Part shown: piece after piece, positions 23,179 through 31,598 of the stretch
How positions within the stretch are numbered: position 1 is the stretch's first letter
Layout: every line of letters starts with the position of its first letter
Assembly: GCA_004554585.1 (NCBI GenBank)
Contig: SFLH01000009.1
Coordinates: 19,204-83,203 of the forward strand
From: Clostridiales bacterium
GTDB taxonomy: Bacteria > Bacillota > Clostridia > Oscillospirales > Oscillospiraceae
DNA: 64,000 bases
Reading direction: 5' to 3'
Notes under the pieces: model-generated
Seen by the model: the letters and a program-made list of their open reading frames with translations, nothing else
Told to the model about the DNA's origin: nothing
The model's database searches: none
Program-made: the position numbers and the translations under genes

Positions 23179-24090
23179 ATGGAGTATATTTTGCAAACAG
23201 ATAATCTGTCAAAAGTCTATGGAACAAAAACTGTTCTGGATCGTGTGAGCATTCATGTGCCGAAAAAATCGATCTATGGCTTGGTGGGAAAAAACGGAGC
23301 TGGAAAAACCACGCTTATGCGTATTATCTGCGGATTAACGCAGCAAAGTCAAGGTAGTTATGCATTGATGGGGAAGACAAATGATGATGCGGTGCGGAAA
23401 AATATGGGGATGTTAATCGAAAAACCGGGCATCTATGAGCATATGACCGCATTAGAAAACTTGCACTATTTTTCTCTTCTGCTTAGCATCCAACCTCAGG
23501 ATCATCACAGAATACTGGAAATGGTTGGACTGCAAAACGCCGGAAAAAAGAAAGCAAGTCAGTTCTCTCTGGGGATGAAGCAGCGGTTGGGCATTGCCAT
23601 CGCCTTGCTGGGAAATCCCGATTTTCTGATTCTCGATGAGCCGATCAATGGTCTTGACCCCGAAGGTGTATACGAGATGCGCAAAATGCTGGAAACGCTG
23701 AATCGTGAACACGGTACAACGATCATGATCGCCAGCCATATTCTGAGCGAGTTACATAAACTGGCAACGGATTATGCCATCATTGATGGTGGACATCTGA
23801 TCGACGAGTTCAGTAAAGATACGCTGGAAAGCGCCTGCAGCAGCGGCGTTCAGGTTACGGTCGAGCCGGAATATTTGCAGGATGCAAAAACACTCATTAC
23901 ATCCCGATATCCGGATGTTCCGTGTGAAATACTTTCCAAACAAAGCTTGCAGCTGCATGAGAAGATCGATCCGGCGGACCTTAACCAATTCCTGGTGGAA
24001 AACAAGGTGCGTGTGTGTGGTCTAAGAACAAATGATGAGGACATTGAGAGATTTTTTGTAGAAAAACTCTCGGGGGGGCGAGCGGTATGA
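23179..24090 (+). CDS. ABC transporter ATP-binding protein (BcrA/lantibiotic-immunity type)
   Basis: 303 residues. Walker A GKNGAGKTTL near 39-48, signature SLGMKQRLGIA near 133, Walker B FLILDEPINGLDP near 152-164 and H-loop IASHILSEL. The C-terminal 80 residues are the extension typical of BcrA-type exporters that remove bacitracin or lantibiotics. Codon use and base composition are clearly AT-richer than the neighbouring genes, a sign of horizontal acquisition. Stop overlaps the permease start (ATGA). Confidence 0.88.
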   Translation: MEYILQTDNLSKVYGTKTVLDRVSIHVPKKSIYGLVGKNGAGKTTLMRIICGLTQQSQGSYALMGKTNDDAVRKNMGMLIEKPGIYEHMTALENLHYFSLLLSIQPQDHHRILEMVGLQNAGKKKASQFSLGMKQRLGIAIALLGNPDFLILDEPINGLDPEGVYEMRKMLETLNREHGTTIMIASHILSELHKLATDYAIIDGGHLIDEFSKDTLESACSSGVQVTVEPEYLQDAKTLITSRYPDVPCEILSKQSLQLHEKIDPADLNQFLVENKVRVCGLRTNDEDIERFFVEKLSGGRAV

Positions 24091-24827
24091 AAAATTTAAT
24101 TCGCGGACATATCTATCAGCTGAAAAAAGACCGTTTCTTTTACGGATGCCTTGCTCTCAGTTGTGCTTTCCTGGTTGTATCGATCCGGCTTTCGCTTTCC
24201 CTGGCATCTGCATCAAACCCCGTTATGGGGATAGAGGGGCTGTTTGATACATTTTTTGGCGGTGACATCGTCTTGTATATCTTCATGCTTCTGACAGCAA
24301 ATACGGTTGCAGAAGCCTATCGCTCCGGCGTGATGAAGAACATTGTGGGGCGGGGAATCAAGAAGAAGCAATACTATCTCTCCATCGTTTTGACGGAATC
24401 CGCCGCATATGTGTTGGTAATGCTGATCGGCGGCATCGTCATGGGCGTTATTGCGGGCAGCAGATTTGGGATGGGGGCAATTGCTTATCCCGGTTACTAT
24501 GCCCTTGCCGTAATAGCGCGTATCCTTTTTGTGATAGCGCATATCAGCTTTGCACTTACCATGACGGTCTGCACCAGGAATGCAATTGCAGGCGCTGTTT
24601 TCGGCATTGTAATTCCGAATGTCCCGAAAATTTTGGAAATGGTTCTGGGATTTTTGAAAATTCCTGCTGACCTCAACTTTATCAAAATCTCTACGTATAC
24701 GCCGTCTGTTTATGCGGCGTCGAATGATTTGTCGTCGTTCTTTCCGTGCTTCGCTGTGTTGTGCGGATACCTGATCCTGTCTGTTTTTGCCGGGTTTAAG
24801 CTTTTGAAGCGGCAGGATATCAAGTGA
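24087..24827 (+). CDS. ABC-2 type permease partner
   Basis: 246 residues with about six membrane helices. The N-terminus (LIRGHIYQLKKDRFFYG) and the VAEAYRSGVMKNIVGRGIKKKQYYLS loop are typical of BcrB/LanE-type permeases. Overlaps the ATPase gene by 4 bases, so the pair forms one exporter. AT-rich like its partner. Substrate unknown; peptide antibiotic immunity is the usual role of the family. Confidence 0.82.
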   Translation: MKNLIRGHIYQLKKDRFFYGCLALSCAFLVVSIRLSLSLASASNPVMGIEGLFDTFFGGDIVLYIFMLLTANTVAEAYRSGVMKNIVGRGIKKKQYYLSIVLTESAAYVLVMLIGGIVMGVIAGSRFGMGAIAYPGYYALAVIARILFVIAHISFALTMTVCTRNAIAGAVFGIVIPNVPKILEMVLGFLKIPADLNFIKISTYTPSVYAASNDLSSFFPCFAVLCGYLILSVFAGFKLLKRQDIK

Positions 24828-24864
24828 TTTGCGGTTGAATCTCTGCTGCGGAAACTGAATAAAC

Positions 24865-24900
24865 AACAAATGCCTCAGCCGAAAGGCTGAGGCATTTGTT
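24865..24900. terminator. Perfect terminator hairpin after the ABC genes
   Basis: A 16-bp perfect stem, AACAAATGCCTCAGCC with its complement, closed by a GAAA tetraloop. Right border of the AT-rich island. Confidence 0.85.
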
Positions 24901-24977
24901 CTAAGAAAATGGATTCTCCCGCGGAAGAACGAACAGCGGTACGCCGCTCTGCTCTCATCTCCGCCCCTTGTACAACA

Positions 24978-25006
24978 AAAATCCCTCAGCTAAGCTGAGG
25001 GATTTT
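24978..25006 (-). terminator. Terminator of tRNA-Pro
   Basis: A 13-bp stem, AAAATCCCTCAGC with GCTGAGGGATTTT and a 3-base loop, immediately 3' of the tRNA on the minus strand, with T residues following. Confidence 0.8.
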
Positions 25007-25081
25007 GGTCCGAGTGGGGCGACTCGAACGCCCGGTCTCTTGAACCCAAATCAAGCGCGATACCACCTTCGCTACACCCGG
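25006..25081 (-). tRNA. tRNA-Pro (anticodon UGG)
   Basis: Reading the minus strand from 25081: acceptor CCGGGTG pairs with CACTCGG (one G-T), D-arm, anticodon stem CTTGA/TCAAG with loop TTTGGGT giving anticodon TGG, T-arm with GTTCGAGTC, discriminator A and encoded CCA (25008-25006). All four arms can be drawn. Decodes proline codons. It has its own promoter and terminator. The rest of the 24828-25304 gap is otherwise empty. Confidence 0.93.
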
Positions 25082-25136
25082 ATGGACCACTGCGTGCGCC
25101 CGTTCAGCGGACCGAAGGGGAGCACGTGTATGTGAT

Positions 25137-25165
25137 ATTATAGAGGAATTGGCGGTCGATTGCAA
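25137..25165 (-). promoter_or_regulatory. Promoter of tRNA-Pro
   Basis: Minus strand TTGCAA (25165-25160), 17 bp, TATAAT (25142-25137). Confidence 0.8.
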
Positions 25166-25223
25166 GCGGAGAGAGGGAAAAGGGGAAGAAAATTTCCCGC
25201 GCCGGCGGGGCGGACCCCCGGCC

Positions 25224-25252
25224 TTGACAACCCACTCCCTTCACGGTAAGAT
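25224..25252 (+). promoter_or_regulatory. Promoter of ruvX-udp-DUF1847
   Basis: TTGACA (25224-25229), 17 bp, TAAGAT (25247-25252), about 50 bases before the ruvX start. Confidence 0.75.
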
Positions 25253-25304
25253 ACACCATAGACACCAAGTGCCCGAGGACGGGCGGGAAAAGGGAGGGAA
25301 CGCC

Positions 25305-25754
25305 ATGCGCGTCATGGCCATCGACTACGGCGACGCCCGAACGGGGGTGGCCCTGTCCGACGCCACCGGCTTTCTGGCCGGCCGCACCTTTTTGATCAAG
25401 AGCCGGAAGGAGGACGTGGTCCTGGCGGAACTGGTCTCCCTGGCCCAAAAGGAAGGAGCCCAGGAGCTGGTGATGGGCTATCCCCGAAACATGGACGGCA
25501 CCCTGGGTCCCCGGGCGGAGAAGTACGCCGCCTTTGCCCGCCGGCTGGAAGAGGCCGCGGGGCTGCCCGTGGCCCTGTGGGACGAGCGGCGGACCACCGT
25601 GGATGCCCACCGCATTCTGGGTGAGCAGGGTGTGCGGGCCAAAAACCGCAAGGATAAGATCGATTCCGTGGCAGCCACGTTGATTTTAGAGGGGTATCTG
25701 GATTGGAAGCGTCTCCAGGCCCAGCGACAGGAAAAGGAGGGGCAGACCCCATGA
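25305..25754 (+). CDS. ruvX: YqgF/RuvX-family nuclease (16S rRNA processing / Holliday junction resolvase-like)
   Basis: 149 residues, RNase H-like fold. The first catalytic Asp is in MAIDYGDARTGVALSD, followed by LVMGYPRNMDGTLGPRAEKYAAFA, WDERRTTVDAHRIL and the late Asp in KDKIDSVAATLILEGYL. In other bacteria the protein trims the 5' end of 16S rRNA and has been proposed as a junction resolvase. GGGAGGG precedes ATG 25305. Stop overlaps the next start (ATGA). Confidence 0.92.
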   Translation: MRVMAIDYGDARTGVALSDATGFLAGRTFLIKSRKEDVVLAELVSLAQKEGAQELVMGYPRNMDGTLGPRAEKYAAFARRLEEAAGLPVALWDERRTTVDAHRILGEQGVRAKNRKDKIDSVAATLILEGYLDWKRLQAQRQEKEGQTP

Positions 25755-26536
25755 AACAGGAAGAGCGCACCGTACAATTTCACCTCCACTGCGCCCCCGG
25801 CGAGATTGGGCGCTACTGCTTCCTGCCCGGCGACCCGGGCAGATGCCAGTACTTCATCCCCTATTTTGACGACCCGGTCCACGTGGCCTACAACCGGGAG
25901 TTCAACATCTACACTGGCACCCTGCTGGGGGAGAAGGTCACCGTCTGCTCCACGGGCATTGGCGGCCCCTCGGCCGTCATCGCCATGGAGGAGCTCCACG
26001 CCGCCGGGGCGGACACCTTCATGCGCACAGGAACCTGCGGGGGCATCGCCCTGGACGTGCAGAGCGACGACCTGGTGGTGGCCACCGGCGCAGTGCGCCA
26101 GGAGGGCACCAGCCGGGAGTACGCCCCCATCGAGTTCCCCGCCGTGCCCCACTATGACGTGCTCTCGGCCCTGGTGGATACCGTGAAAGCCTCCGGCCAC
26201 CGCTGGCATGCGGGGGTGGTCCAGTGCAAGGACTCCTTCTATGGCCAGCACTCTCCCGAGCGCATGCCCGTCTCCTACGAGCTGCAGGCCAAATGGGAGG
26301 CCTGGAAGCGCCTGGGGGTCCTGGCCAGCGAGATGGAGTCGGCCGCCCTCTTCACCGCCGCCGCCGCCCTGGGGGTCCGGTGCGGCTCGGCCTTCCACGT
26401 GATCTGGAACCAGGAGCGGGAGAAGGCCGGCCTGGACCAGAAGGAGTCGGAGAACATCGCCCTATCGGTGCAGGTGGCGGTGGACGCCATGAAGGAACTC
26501 ATCCGCCGGGACCGGGCCAAGGAGGGACGAGCATGA
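25751..26536 (+). CDS. udp: Uridine phosphorylase-like nucleoside phosphorylase
   Basis: 261 residues of the PNP_UDP_1 fold. FLPGDPGRCQYF binds phosphate, NREFNIYTG and VCSTGIGGPSAVIAMEEL match uridine phosphorylase, RTGTCGGI is the base pocket and LASEMESAALFTAAAALG carries the ribose-binding Glu-Met-Glu. It splits a pyrimidine nucleoside to base plus ribose-1-phosphate. ATG 25751 overlaps the ruvX stop. Uridine is the best guess; other nucleosides are possible. Confidence 0.87.
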   Translation: MKQEERTVQFHLHCAPGEIGRYCFLPGDPGRCQYFIPYFDDPVHVAYNREFNIYTGTLLGEKVTVCSTGIGGPSAVIAMEELHAAGADTFMRTGTCGGIALDVQSDDLVVATGAVRQEGTSREYAPIEFPAVPHYDVLSALVDTVKASGHRWHAGVVQCKDSFYGQHSPERMPVSYELQAKWEAWKRLGVLASEMESAALFTAAAALGVRCGSAFHVIWNQEREKAGLDQKESENIALSVQVAVDAMKELIRRDRAKEGRA

Positions 26537-27189
26537 GCCAGGAAGACATCCGCCGCTCCTGCGTGGACTGCGCCGTGACCCGGTGCGACAACCACACCTC
26601 CAACCGCCCCCACCCCGCCTTCTGCGTCAGCCAGGGGCTGACGGAGGACCAGCGCCAGGCCAGCCTGGATCAGTATATCACTGACCAGGAAGACCGGAAG
26701 CTGGCCCAGGTGGCTGCCAGCATCGAGTCCGACGGCTACCGCAAGTGGCCCCGGGTCCAGGAGACCATCCTCTTTGCCAAGCGGATGGGATACCATAAAA
26801 TCGGCATTGCCACCTGCGTGGCCCTCATCCGAGAGAGCCGCATTTTGGCCAAAATGCTTCGGGCCAACGGCTTCGAGGTCTATGGGGTGGCCTGCAAGGC
26901 CGGAGAGGTGTTTAAGGACGAGCTGGACATCCCCCAGGTCCATCAGGGCCCCGGCCCCGTGGCCTGCAACCCGGTGCTCCAGGCCCAGCTGCTCAACCAG
27001 GAGGGCACGGAGCTGAACATAGTCATGGGCCTGTGCGTGGGCCACGACAGTCTGTTCTACAAGCACGCCAAGGGGGTGACCACCACCCTGGTGGTCAAGG
27101 ACCGGGTGCTGGTCCACAACCCCGTCATGGCCCTGTACACCGCCGACGGCTACTACGCCAACTTGATGAAACCCCTGGACGACCAATGA
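26533..27189 (+). CDS. DUF1847-family cysteine-rich protein
   Basis: 218 residues. The N-terminal segment SCVDCAVTRC ... FC has four closely spaced cysteines, likely a metal or Fe-S site. The body is a Rossmann-like domain (IGIATCVALIRESRILAKML, GLCVGHDSLFYKHA) with further conserved cysteines. Function unknown. Start overlaps the nucleoside phosphorylase stop (ATGA), so the three-gene unit is translationally coupled and ends in a terminator. Confidence 0.82.
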   Translation: MSQEDIRRSCVDCAVTRCDNHTSNRPHPAFCVSQGLTEDQRQASLDQYITDQEDRKLAQVAASIESDGYRKWPRVQETILFAKRMGYHKIGIATCVALIRESRILAKMLRANGFEVYGVACKAGEVFKDELDIPQVHQGPGPVACNPVLQAQLLNQEGTELNIVMGLCVGHDSLFYKHAKGVTTTLVVKDRVLVHNPVMALYTADGYYANLMKPLDDQ

Positions 27190-27196
27190 AGCATCT

Positions 27197-27230
27197 CCCG
27201 CCCGGCCCCCTGGCCCGGGCGGGATTTTTT
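27197..27230 (+). terminator. Intrinsic terminator
   Basis: CCCGCCCGG pairs with CCGGGCGGG, then ATTTTTT. Confidence 0.85.
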
Positions 27231-27284
27231 GTCCCCCGGCCGCATAGGTTACTAACAAACCACAGGGGACAGGGGGGAGCGCGC

Positions 27285-27839
27285 ATGGAGGAGAGATTTC
27301 CCGTCTCTGGAGGCTGGCTAACCTGCCGCCAGACAGGGGACCGGGCAGAGCTGACCATGGAACTGCCGGGAGACAGCCGGGGTCTCTACCGGGGCTACGC
27401 CCTGGGACCAGGCGGCCTGGTGGAGCTGGGCACCCTGCTGCCCGAGGGGGGACGCCTGCGGCTGGGGCGGAGCTTCCCGGTGGCGGAGCTCCAGCGGCGG
27501 GGGTGTTGGCCGGTCACCGGGGGACGGGTCCAGATGACCTATGCCTTTTCCGGCGCCCGCCCTCAGTCCCTGCCCGGGGGGTGGCGGCGGGTGGAGCGCC
27601 CCGAGACCCTTTTTCCCGAGGACGAGACCCTGGCCCGGGCCGCCCGGCAGGCGGGCGGCTGTATCCGCTGCCGCCGGGAGATGGGGGAGTTCCTGCTGGC
27701 CTGGCCCTGGGACCCCGGCCGCCCCTTTCCCCTGGCGCCGCTGTTCTGCCTGGCCAGGGTGAAAAACCTGGGGGGGCGGGCCTATGTGGTGTTCCTGTTT
27801 GAGGAGGGGGGTACCCCGGTGGTTCCGCCGGAGGGGTGA
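27285..27839 (+). CDS. Hypothetical protein
   Basis: 184 residues, rich in Gly, Arg and Pro, without membrane segment or signal peptide. The N-terminal half (VSGGWLTCRQTGDRAELTMEL ... YALGPGGLVELGTLLPEGGRLRL) looks like a small beta domain. A CIRCRR pair lies near residue 125. AGGGGGGAG precedes ATG 27285. No family recognised and no operon partner; function unknown. Confidence 0.6.
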   Translation: MEERFPVSGGWLTCRQTGDRAELTMELPGDSRGLYRGYALGPGGLVELGTLLPEGGRLRLGRSFPVAELQRRGCWPVTGGRVQMTYAFSGARPQSLPGGWRRVERPETLFPEDETLARAARQAGGCIRCRREMGEFLLAWPWDPGRPFPLAPLFCLARVKNLGGRAYVVFLFEEGGTPVVPPEG

Positions 27840-27885
27840 GGCGAAGCCTCCCCTGAGACCCCGGGCCCTCATCCGGGCAAGAAGG

Positions 27886-27914
27886 TTGCCAACGCCCCCA
27901 AACTGGGGTAAAAT
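27886..27914 (+). promoter_or_regulatory. Promoter of mrnC-rqcH
   Basis: TTGCCA (27886-27891), 17 bp, TAAAAT (27909-27914), 32 bases before the mrnC start. Confidence 0.7.
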
Positions 27915-27945
27915 AAAAGAAGTCTATCAACAACGGAGCAACACC

Positions 27946-28350
27946 ATGGATTACTTTCACCTATCGGAAGACAAACAAGACATATTGAAGATGAGCAACC
28001 TGGGCCTGGCCTACTTGGGCGACGCGGTCTATGAGGTCATGGTCCGCGCCTGGCTGTGCGTGCACGGCAAGCTCACCCCCGGCCGCCTCCACCGGGCGGC
28101 CCTGGACTATGTGGCCGCCCCCCGCCAGGCGGCCCTGCTGGAGAAGCTGCTGCCTCACCTGACCGAGGAGGAGACCCAGGTCTACAAGCGCGGCCGCAAC
28201 GCCAACCCCCACTCCCACCCTCGGGGGGCCACCCGGCGGGAGTACCAGATCGCCACCGGCCTGGAGGCCCTATTCGGCTGGCTCTATCTCCAGGGGGAGA
28301 CCGAGCGGCTCAACGGGCTGTTTGCCCAGATGATGGAAGGAGAGGATTGA
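27946..28350 (+). CDS. mrnC: Mini-ribonuclease 3
   Basis: 134 residues: an RNase III catalytic domain without the double-stranded RNA-binding domain. SNLGLAYLGDAVYEVMVRAWL is the signature helix with the catalytic Asp, and RGRNANPHSHPRGATRREYQIATGLEALFGWLYL includes the second acidic site. In Bacillus the enzyme matures the 3' and 5' ends of 23S rRNA. ATG 27946. rqcH follows after a single base. Confidence 0.94.
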   Translation: MDYFHLSEDKQDILKMSNLGLAYLGDAVYEVMVRAWLCVHGKLTPGRLHRAALDYVAAPRQAALLEKLLPHLTEEETQVYKRGRNANPHSHPRGATRREYQIATGLEALFGWLYLQGETERLNGLFAQMMEGED

Positions 28351-28351
28351 C

Positions 28352-30133
28352 ATGCCCATGGACGCGCTGTGCCTGTCCGCCGTCCTGGCCGAGACCGCCA
28401 AAGGGGTGGTGGGCGGCCGAATCGACAAGGTCTACCAGCCCAGCCGGGACGAGATTCTGCTGCACATCCGCCATCCGGAGGGGCCCTGCCGTCTGCTCCT
28501 GTCGGCCAACCCCAGCCGGGCCCGGCTGCAGCTGACCGCCCTGCCCCGGGAGAACCCCGCCGAGCCCCCCATGTTCTGCATGCTTCTGCGGAAATACCTG
28601 GTGGGCGGCAAGATTCTCTCCCTCCGCCAGCCCCCCATGGAGCGCCTGGCGGAGCTGGACATCGAGGCCGCCAACGAGATGGGGGACAAGGTCCGCCGCC
28701 GGCTGATCCTGGAGGCCATGGGCCGCCGGGCCAACCTGCTGCTGCTGGACGACCAGGGACGGATCGTGGACTGCCTGCGCCGGGTGGAGGGGGACCTTAC
28801 CCAGGCCCGCCCCCTGCTGCCGGGCCTCTTTTACAAATACCCGCCCATGCAGGAGGGAAAGCGGGACCCCGCCGCCCTGACCGAGGCCGAAAGGGCCCAG
28901 GTGCTGGACCAGGGCCGGTGTGACACCCCCGCCGACCGGTTCCTGCTGGACCGGTTCCTGGGGCTCTCCCCCCTCATCGCCCGGGAGATCTCCTTCGAGG
29001 CCTTCGGGGAGGTGGACGCCCCTGCAGGCCGGGACCCGGCGGCCCTGCTGGACCGGCTCACCGCCCTGGTGGGCAAGGTGGCCGCGGGACAAGTCCAGCC
29101 CACCCTGCTGGTCCGCCAGGGGGAGGGGGTGGACTTCTCCTTCCGGCCCATCCTGCAGTACGGCCCTGCCACCGAGAGCCGGACCTATCCCACCTTCGCC
29201 ACCCTGCTGGACGAGTTTTACCAGGCCAAGGAGACCGCCGACCAGGTGCGCCAGAAGGGGCGGGATTTCCTGAAATCCCTCACCCATGCCCGGGACCGGC
29301 TGGTAAAGAAGATGGCCCTGCAGGAGGAGGAGCTGGCCCGGACCCGCAACCGAGAGCGGGACCGGAGATACGGTGACCTCATCACCGCCAACCTTTACCG
29401 CATGGAGAAGGGGGCCAAGGTCCTGCGGGCGGAGAACTACTATGAGGAGGACTGCCCGGTCATCGAGATCCCCCTAGACCCCCTGAAGACCCCCCAGCAG
29501 AACGCCGCCAAGTACTATAAGGCCTACACCAAGGCCAAGACGGCGGAGGAGATGCTCCAGATTCAGCTGGAGAAGGGCCGGCGGGAGCGGGCTTATCTGG
29601 AAAGTGTTCTGGACAGCGTCTCCCGGGCAGAGGGAGACCGGGACCTGGAGGAGATCCGCCAGGAGCTGATGGAGACCGGCTACCTCCGCCGCCGGGGCAA
29701 GGCCCGGGAGAAAATGAAGCGCCCGGCCACCAAGCCCCTGGAGTTTCGCTCCACCGCCGGCCTGCGCATCTCCGTGGGGCGCAACAACCTGCAAAACGAC
29801 CGCCTGACCACCAAGCAGGCGGGGAAGTGGGACTACTGGCTGCACACCCAGAAGATCCACGGCTCCCACGTGATCCTGTGGACCGAGGGCGGCCCCCCCG
29901 ACGACCAGAGCATCCAGGAGGCCGCCATGCTGGCCGCCTGGTACTCCCAGGGACGGGAGGGGAAGAAGGTCCCCGTGGACTATACCCCTGTGAAATACGT
30001 GAAGAAACCCGCCGGCGCCCGGCCGGGGATGGTGGTCTACACCACCTATCAGACGGCCTACGTGGACCCCGACCCGGCCCTGGCGGACAAGCTCAAGGCG
30101 AAAGCGCCTGAGGGAAGGAGGCAGAGAGGATGA
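28352..30133 (+). CDS. rqcH: RqcH / NFACT-family ribosome quality-control factor
   Basis: 593 residues. NFACT-N domain (GGRIDKVYQPSRDEILLHIR at the start), HhH-like region, a long coiled coil (about 275-435) and the NFACT-R domain (RISVGRNNLQNDRLTTKQAG, HGSHVILW). In Bacillota it binds obstructed 50S subunits and adds C-terminal alanine tails to stalled chains; it was once annotated fibronectin-binding protein. Cytoplasmic. Pairing with mrnC links rRNA maturation and ribosome rescue. Stop overlaps the next small gene. Confidence 0.94.
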   Translation: MPMDALCLSAVLAETAKGVVGGRIDKVYQPSRDEILLHIRHPEGPCRLLLSANPSRARLQLTALPRENPAEPPMFCMLLRKYLVGGKILSLRQPPMERLAELDIEAANEMGDKVRRRLILEAMGRRANLLLLDDQGRIVDCLRRVEGDLTQARPLLPGLFYKYPPMQEGKRDPAALTEAERAQVLDQGRCDTPADRFLLDRFLGLSPLIAREISFEAFGEVDAPAGRDPAALLDRLTALVGKVAAGQVQPTLLVRQGEGVDFSFRPILQYGPATESRTYPTFATLLDEFYQAKETADQVRQKGRDFLKSLTHARDRLVKKMALQEEELARTRNRERDRRYGDLITANLYRMEKGAKVLRAENYYEEDCPVIEIPLDPLKTPQQNAAKYYKAYTKAKTAEEMLQIQLEKGRRERAYLESVLDSVSRAEGDRDLEEIRQELMETGYLRRRGKAREKMKRPATKPLEFRSTAGLRISVGRNNLQNDRLTTKQAGKWDYWLHTQKIHGSHVILWTEGGPPDDQSIQEAAMLAAWYSQGREGKKVPVDYTPVKYVKKPAGARPGMVVYTTYQTAYVDPDPALADKLKAKAPEGRRQRG

Positions 30134-30339
30134 AGCAGGAGAAGAACCTGGTCTGCTACCGCTTCCAATGTGCCCGCTACCTCACCTGCGCCCTGTCCGG
30201 CGGGACGGGATGCTGCCTGGAGCGGGACCCGGAACAGCAGGAGGTGCCCGACGGGGCCTGTACCAAGGAGAAGGGCTACCCCTACTTCCGCCCGGGCAAG
30301 GAGGAAGACCCCGTCCGCGCCTGGATGCGCGGCCATTGA
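30130..30339 (+). CDS. Small cysteine-rich protein
   Basis: 69 residues with six cysteines (CYRFQCARYLTC, GCCLER, GACTKEK), likely a metal-binding or disulfide-stabilised mini-domain. ATG overlaps the rqcH stop (ATGA), so it is made together with RqcH. No family recognised. The tight coupling suggests a role around the ribosome or RNA, but that is inference only. Confidence 0.65.
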   Translation: MKQEKNLVCYRFQCARYLTCALSGGTGCCLERDPEQQEVPDGACTKEKGYPYFRPGKEEDPVRAWMRGH

Positions 30340-30349
30340 GGCATGAGAA

Positions 30350-30377
30350 AGCCGGAGGCCCTGATGGGGCCTCCGGC
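30350..30377 (+). terminator. Intrinsic terminator
   Basis: AGCCGGAGGCCC pairs with GGGCCTCCGGCT around a short loop, then CGTTTG. Ends mrnC-rqcH. Confidence 0.75.
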
Positions 30378-30408
30378 TCGTTTGCTGTGGGACAAAAAGG
30401 GGTCTGAG

Positions 30409-30828
30409 TTAGGGTAAGGTATCGATGTCCACCAGGATGTTGTCGGTGCCGTTTTCCTCAAACTCGTTGATATAGGCCTCGATCCGGTGGGTCAGCTCGG
30501 CGTAGTTGCTCTCGTCGATGGGGGCGTCGTTCATGTCCCGGCGGGCCAAGTCCTCGGCCAGGATGTCGAAGAAGACGTTGTTTTCATATTCCATAATGGC
30601 CTCGTGGATGCCCCCTTCCACGAAGGGGCGGGAGGGGATGGTCTCCCCCCGATAGGTTTCGGCTAAGATCCCCATGCCTTCCTGCCGGGCCTTTTCAAAC
30701 AGCAGGCTCTCTACCCTGTCGTAGTCCTGGAAGCGGTCCTCCCCTCGGGTGGAGTTGAGGATCCAGTTGCCGATATAGACCATGTCCAACAGACGTCGGA
30801 ATTCCTTTTTGCTCAGTTCCAGCTGCAT
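30409..30828 (-). CDS. Hypothetical acidic protein
   Basis: 139 residues, acidic, mostly helical, soluble. Opens MQLELSKKEFRRLLDMVYIGNWILNS and ends in a run of helices with NGTDNILVDIDTLP. GGAGGTCATGG precedes ATG 30828. No domain recognised, though the opening resembles uncharacterised clostridial proteins of similar size. Own promoter at 30914-30942. Confidence 0.7.
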   Translation of the reverse strand: MQLELSKKEFRRLLDMVYIGNWILNSTRGEDRFQDYDRVESLLFEKARQEGMGILAETYRGETIPSRPFVEGGIHEAIMEYENNVFFDILAEDLARRDMNDAPIDESNYAELTHRIEAYINEFEENGTDNILVDIDTLP

Positions 30829-30913
30829 ACCATGACCTCCTCGCTGAGAAGTGAAACAATGGGTCCCTGTTCCTGTGAGCCCAGGAGAGGGGAAACTCCC
30901 CTATCCTGCCCCT

Positions 30914-30942
30914 ATTATAGTGTCCCCCAGGGAGATTGTCAA
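30914..30942 (-). promoter_or_regulatory. Consensus promoter of the acidic protein gene
   Basis: Minus strand TTGACA (30942-30937), 17 bp, TATAAT (30919-30914). A GAATTCC/GGAATTC inverted repeat lies just upstream, at about 30967-30997. Confidence 0.88.
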
Positions 30943-31029
30943 AGGAGGAAACGGGGAAAAGTCCACGAATTCCGCCGCACCCCCCTTGGAATTCTTGGAG
31001 GAGCGGGGGGGACAAGAGGGGGGAGAGGC

Positions 31030-31058
31030 TTTACAATTTGCAGGGAATCGGGTATAAT
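31030..31058 (+). promoter_or_regulatory. Promoter of DUF1934-argS
   Basis: TTTACA (31030-31035), 17 bp, TATAAT (31053-31058). No T-box or other long leader lies between it and the genes. Confidence 0.85.
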
Positions 31059-31109
31059 AATCTACATTTGAGCAGATCAACAAGAAAAGGAATGGGTGCG
31101 AGAAAAATC

Positions 31110-31562
31110 ATGGAAAAACCAGTGATCATATCCATCAAAGGGGTCCAGGCCCTGGAGCCCGGCGAAGAAGACACCATGGAGCTGGTGACCCAGGGGGTCC
31201 TGCGCCAGGAGGAGGGAGAGGGCTTCACCCTGACCTACCGGGAGAGCGAACTGACCGGCCTGGAGGGCACCACCACCACCTTCCAAGTGGTGCCCGGGCG
31301 GATCACCCTCCGCCGGGAGGGGACCCTCAACTCCGAGATGGTCTTCCAGGAGGGGCAGAAGCATGTCTCTCTGTACGAGACCCCCTATGGGGGCCTGATG
31401 CTGGGGGTGAACACCCATCGGGCCAAGGCCAGCCTGGGGGAACAGGGGGGCAGCCTGTCCATCCGCTACGCCCTGGAGGTGGACAGCCAGCCCGTGGGGG
31501 AGAACTCCTTTGAAATTCAGGTGACCGAACCCCAGCTGACGTCCCAGCGTCCGGGACAGTAA
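31110..31562 (+). CDS. DUF1934-family beta-barrel protein
   Basis: 150 residues, predicted small calycin-like beta barrel: PVIISIKGVQ at the start, LTYRESELTGLEGTTTTFQV, LRREGTLNSEMVFQEGQKH and YALEVDSQPVGENSFEIQV. The family is common in Bacillota next to argS; function unknown. The start at 31110 gives the usual family N-terminus; ATG 31092 is the alternative. 36 bases separate it from argS, so they are co-transcribed. Confidence 0.83.
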   Translation: MEKPVIISIKGVQALEPGEEDTMELVTQGVLRQEEGEGFTLTYRESELTGLEGTTTTFQVVPGRITLRREGTLNSEMVFQEGQKHVSLYETPYGGLMLGVNTHRAKASLGEQGGSLSIRYALEVDSQPVGENSFEIQVTEPQLTSQRPGQ

Positions 31563-31598
31563 GCGCCGATAAGAAAGAAAAAAGGGGACAGAAGCGAT

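Noticed and set aside
24828..25081. Attachment-site duplication at tRNA-Pro
   Set aside because: I looked for a repeat of the tRNA 3' end near the AT-rich island borders and did not see one; no integrase is present.
31059..31598. T-box leader for argS
   Set aside because: The promoter is followed within about 50 bases by the DUF1934 gene, leaving no room for a T-box; no AGGGTGGNACCGCG element is seen.
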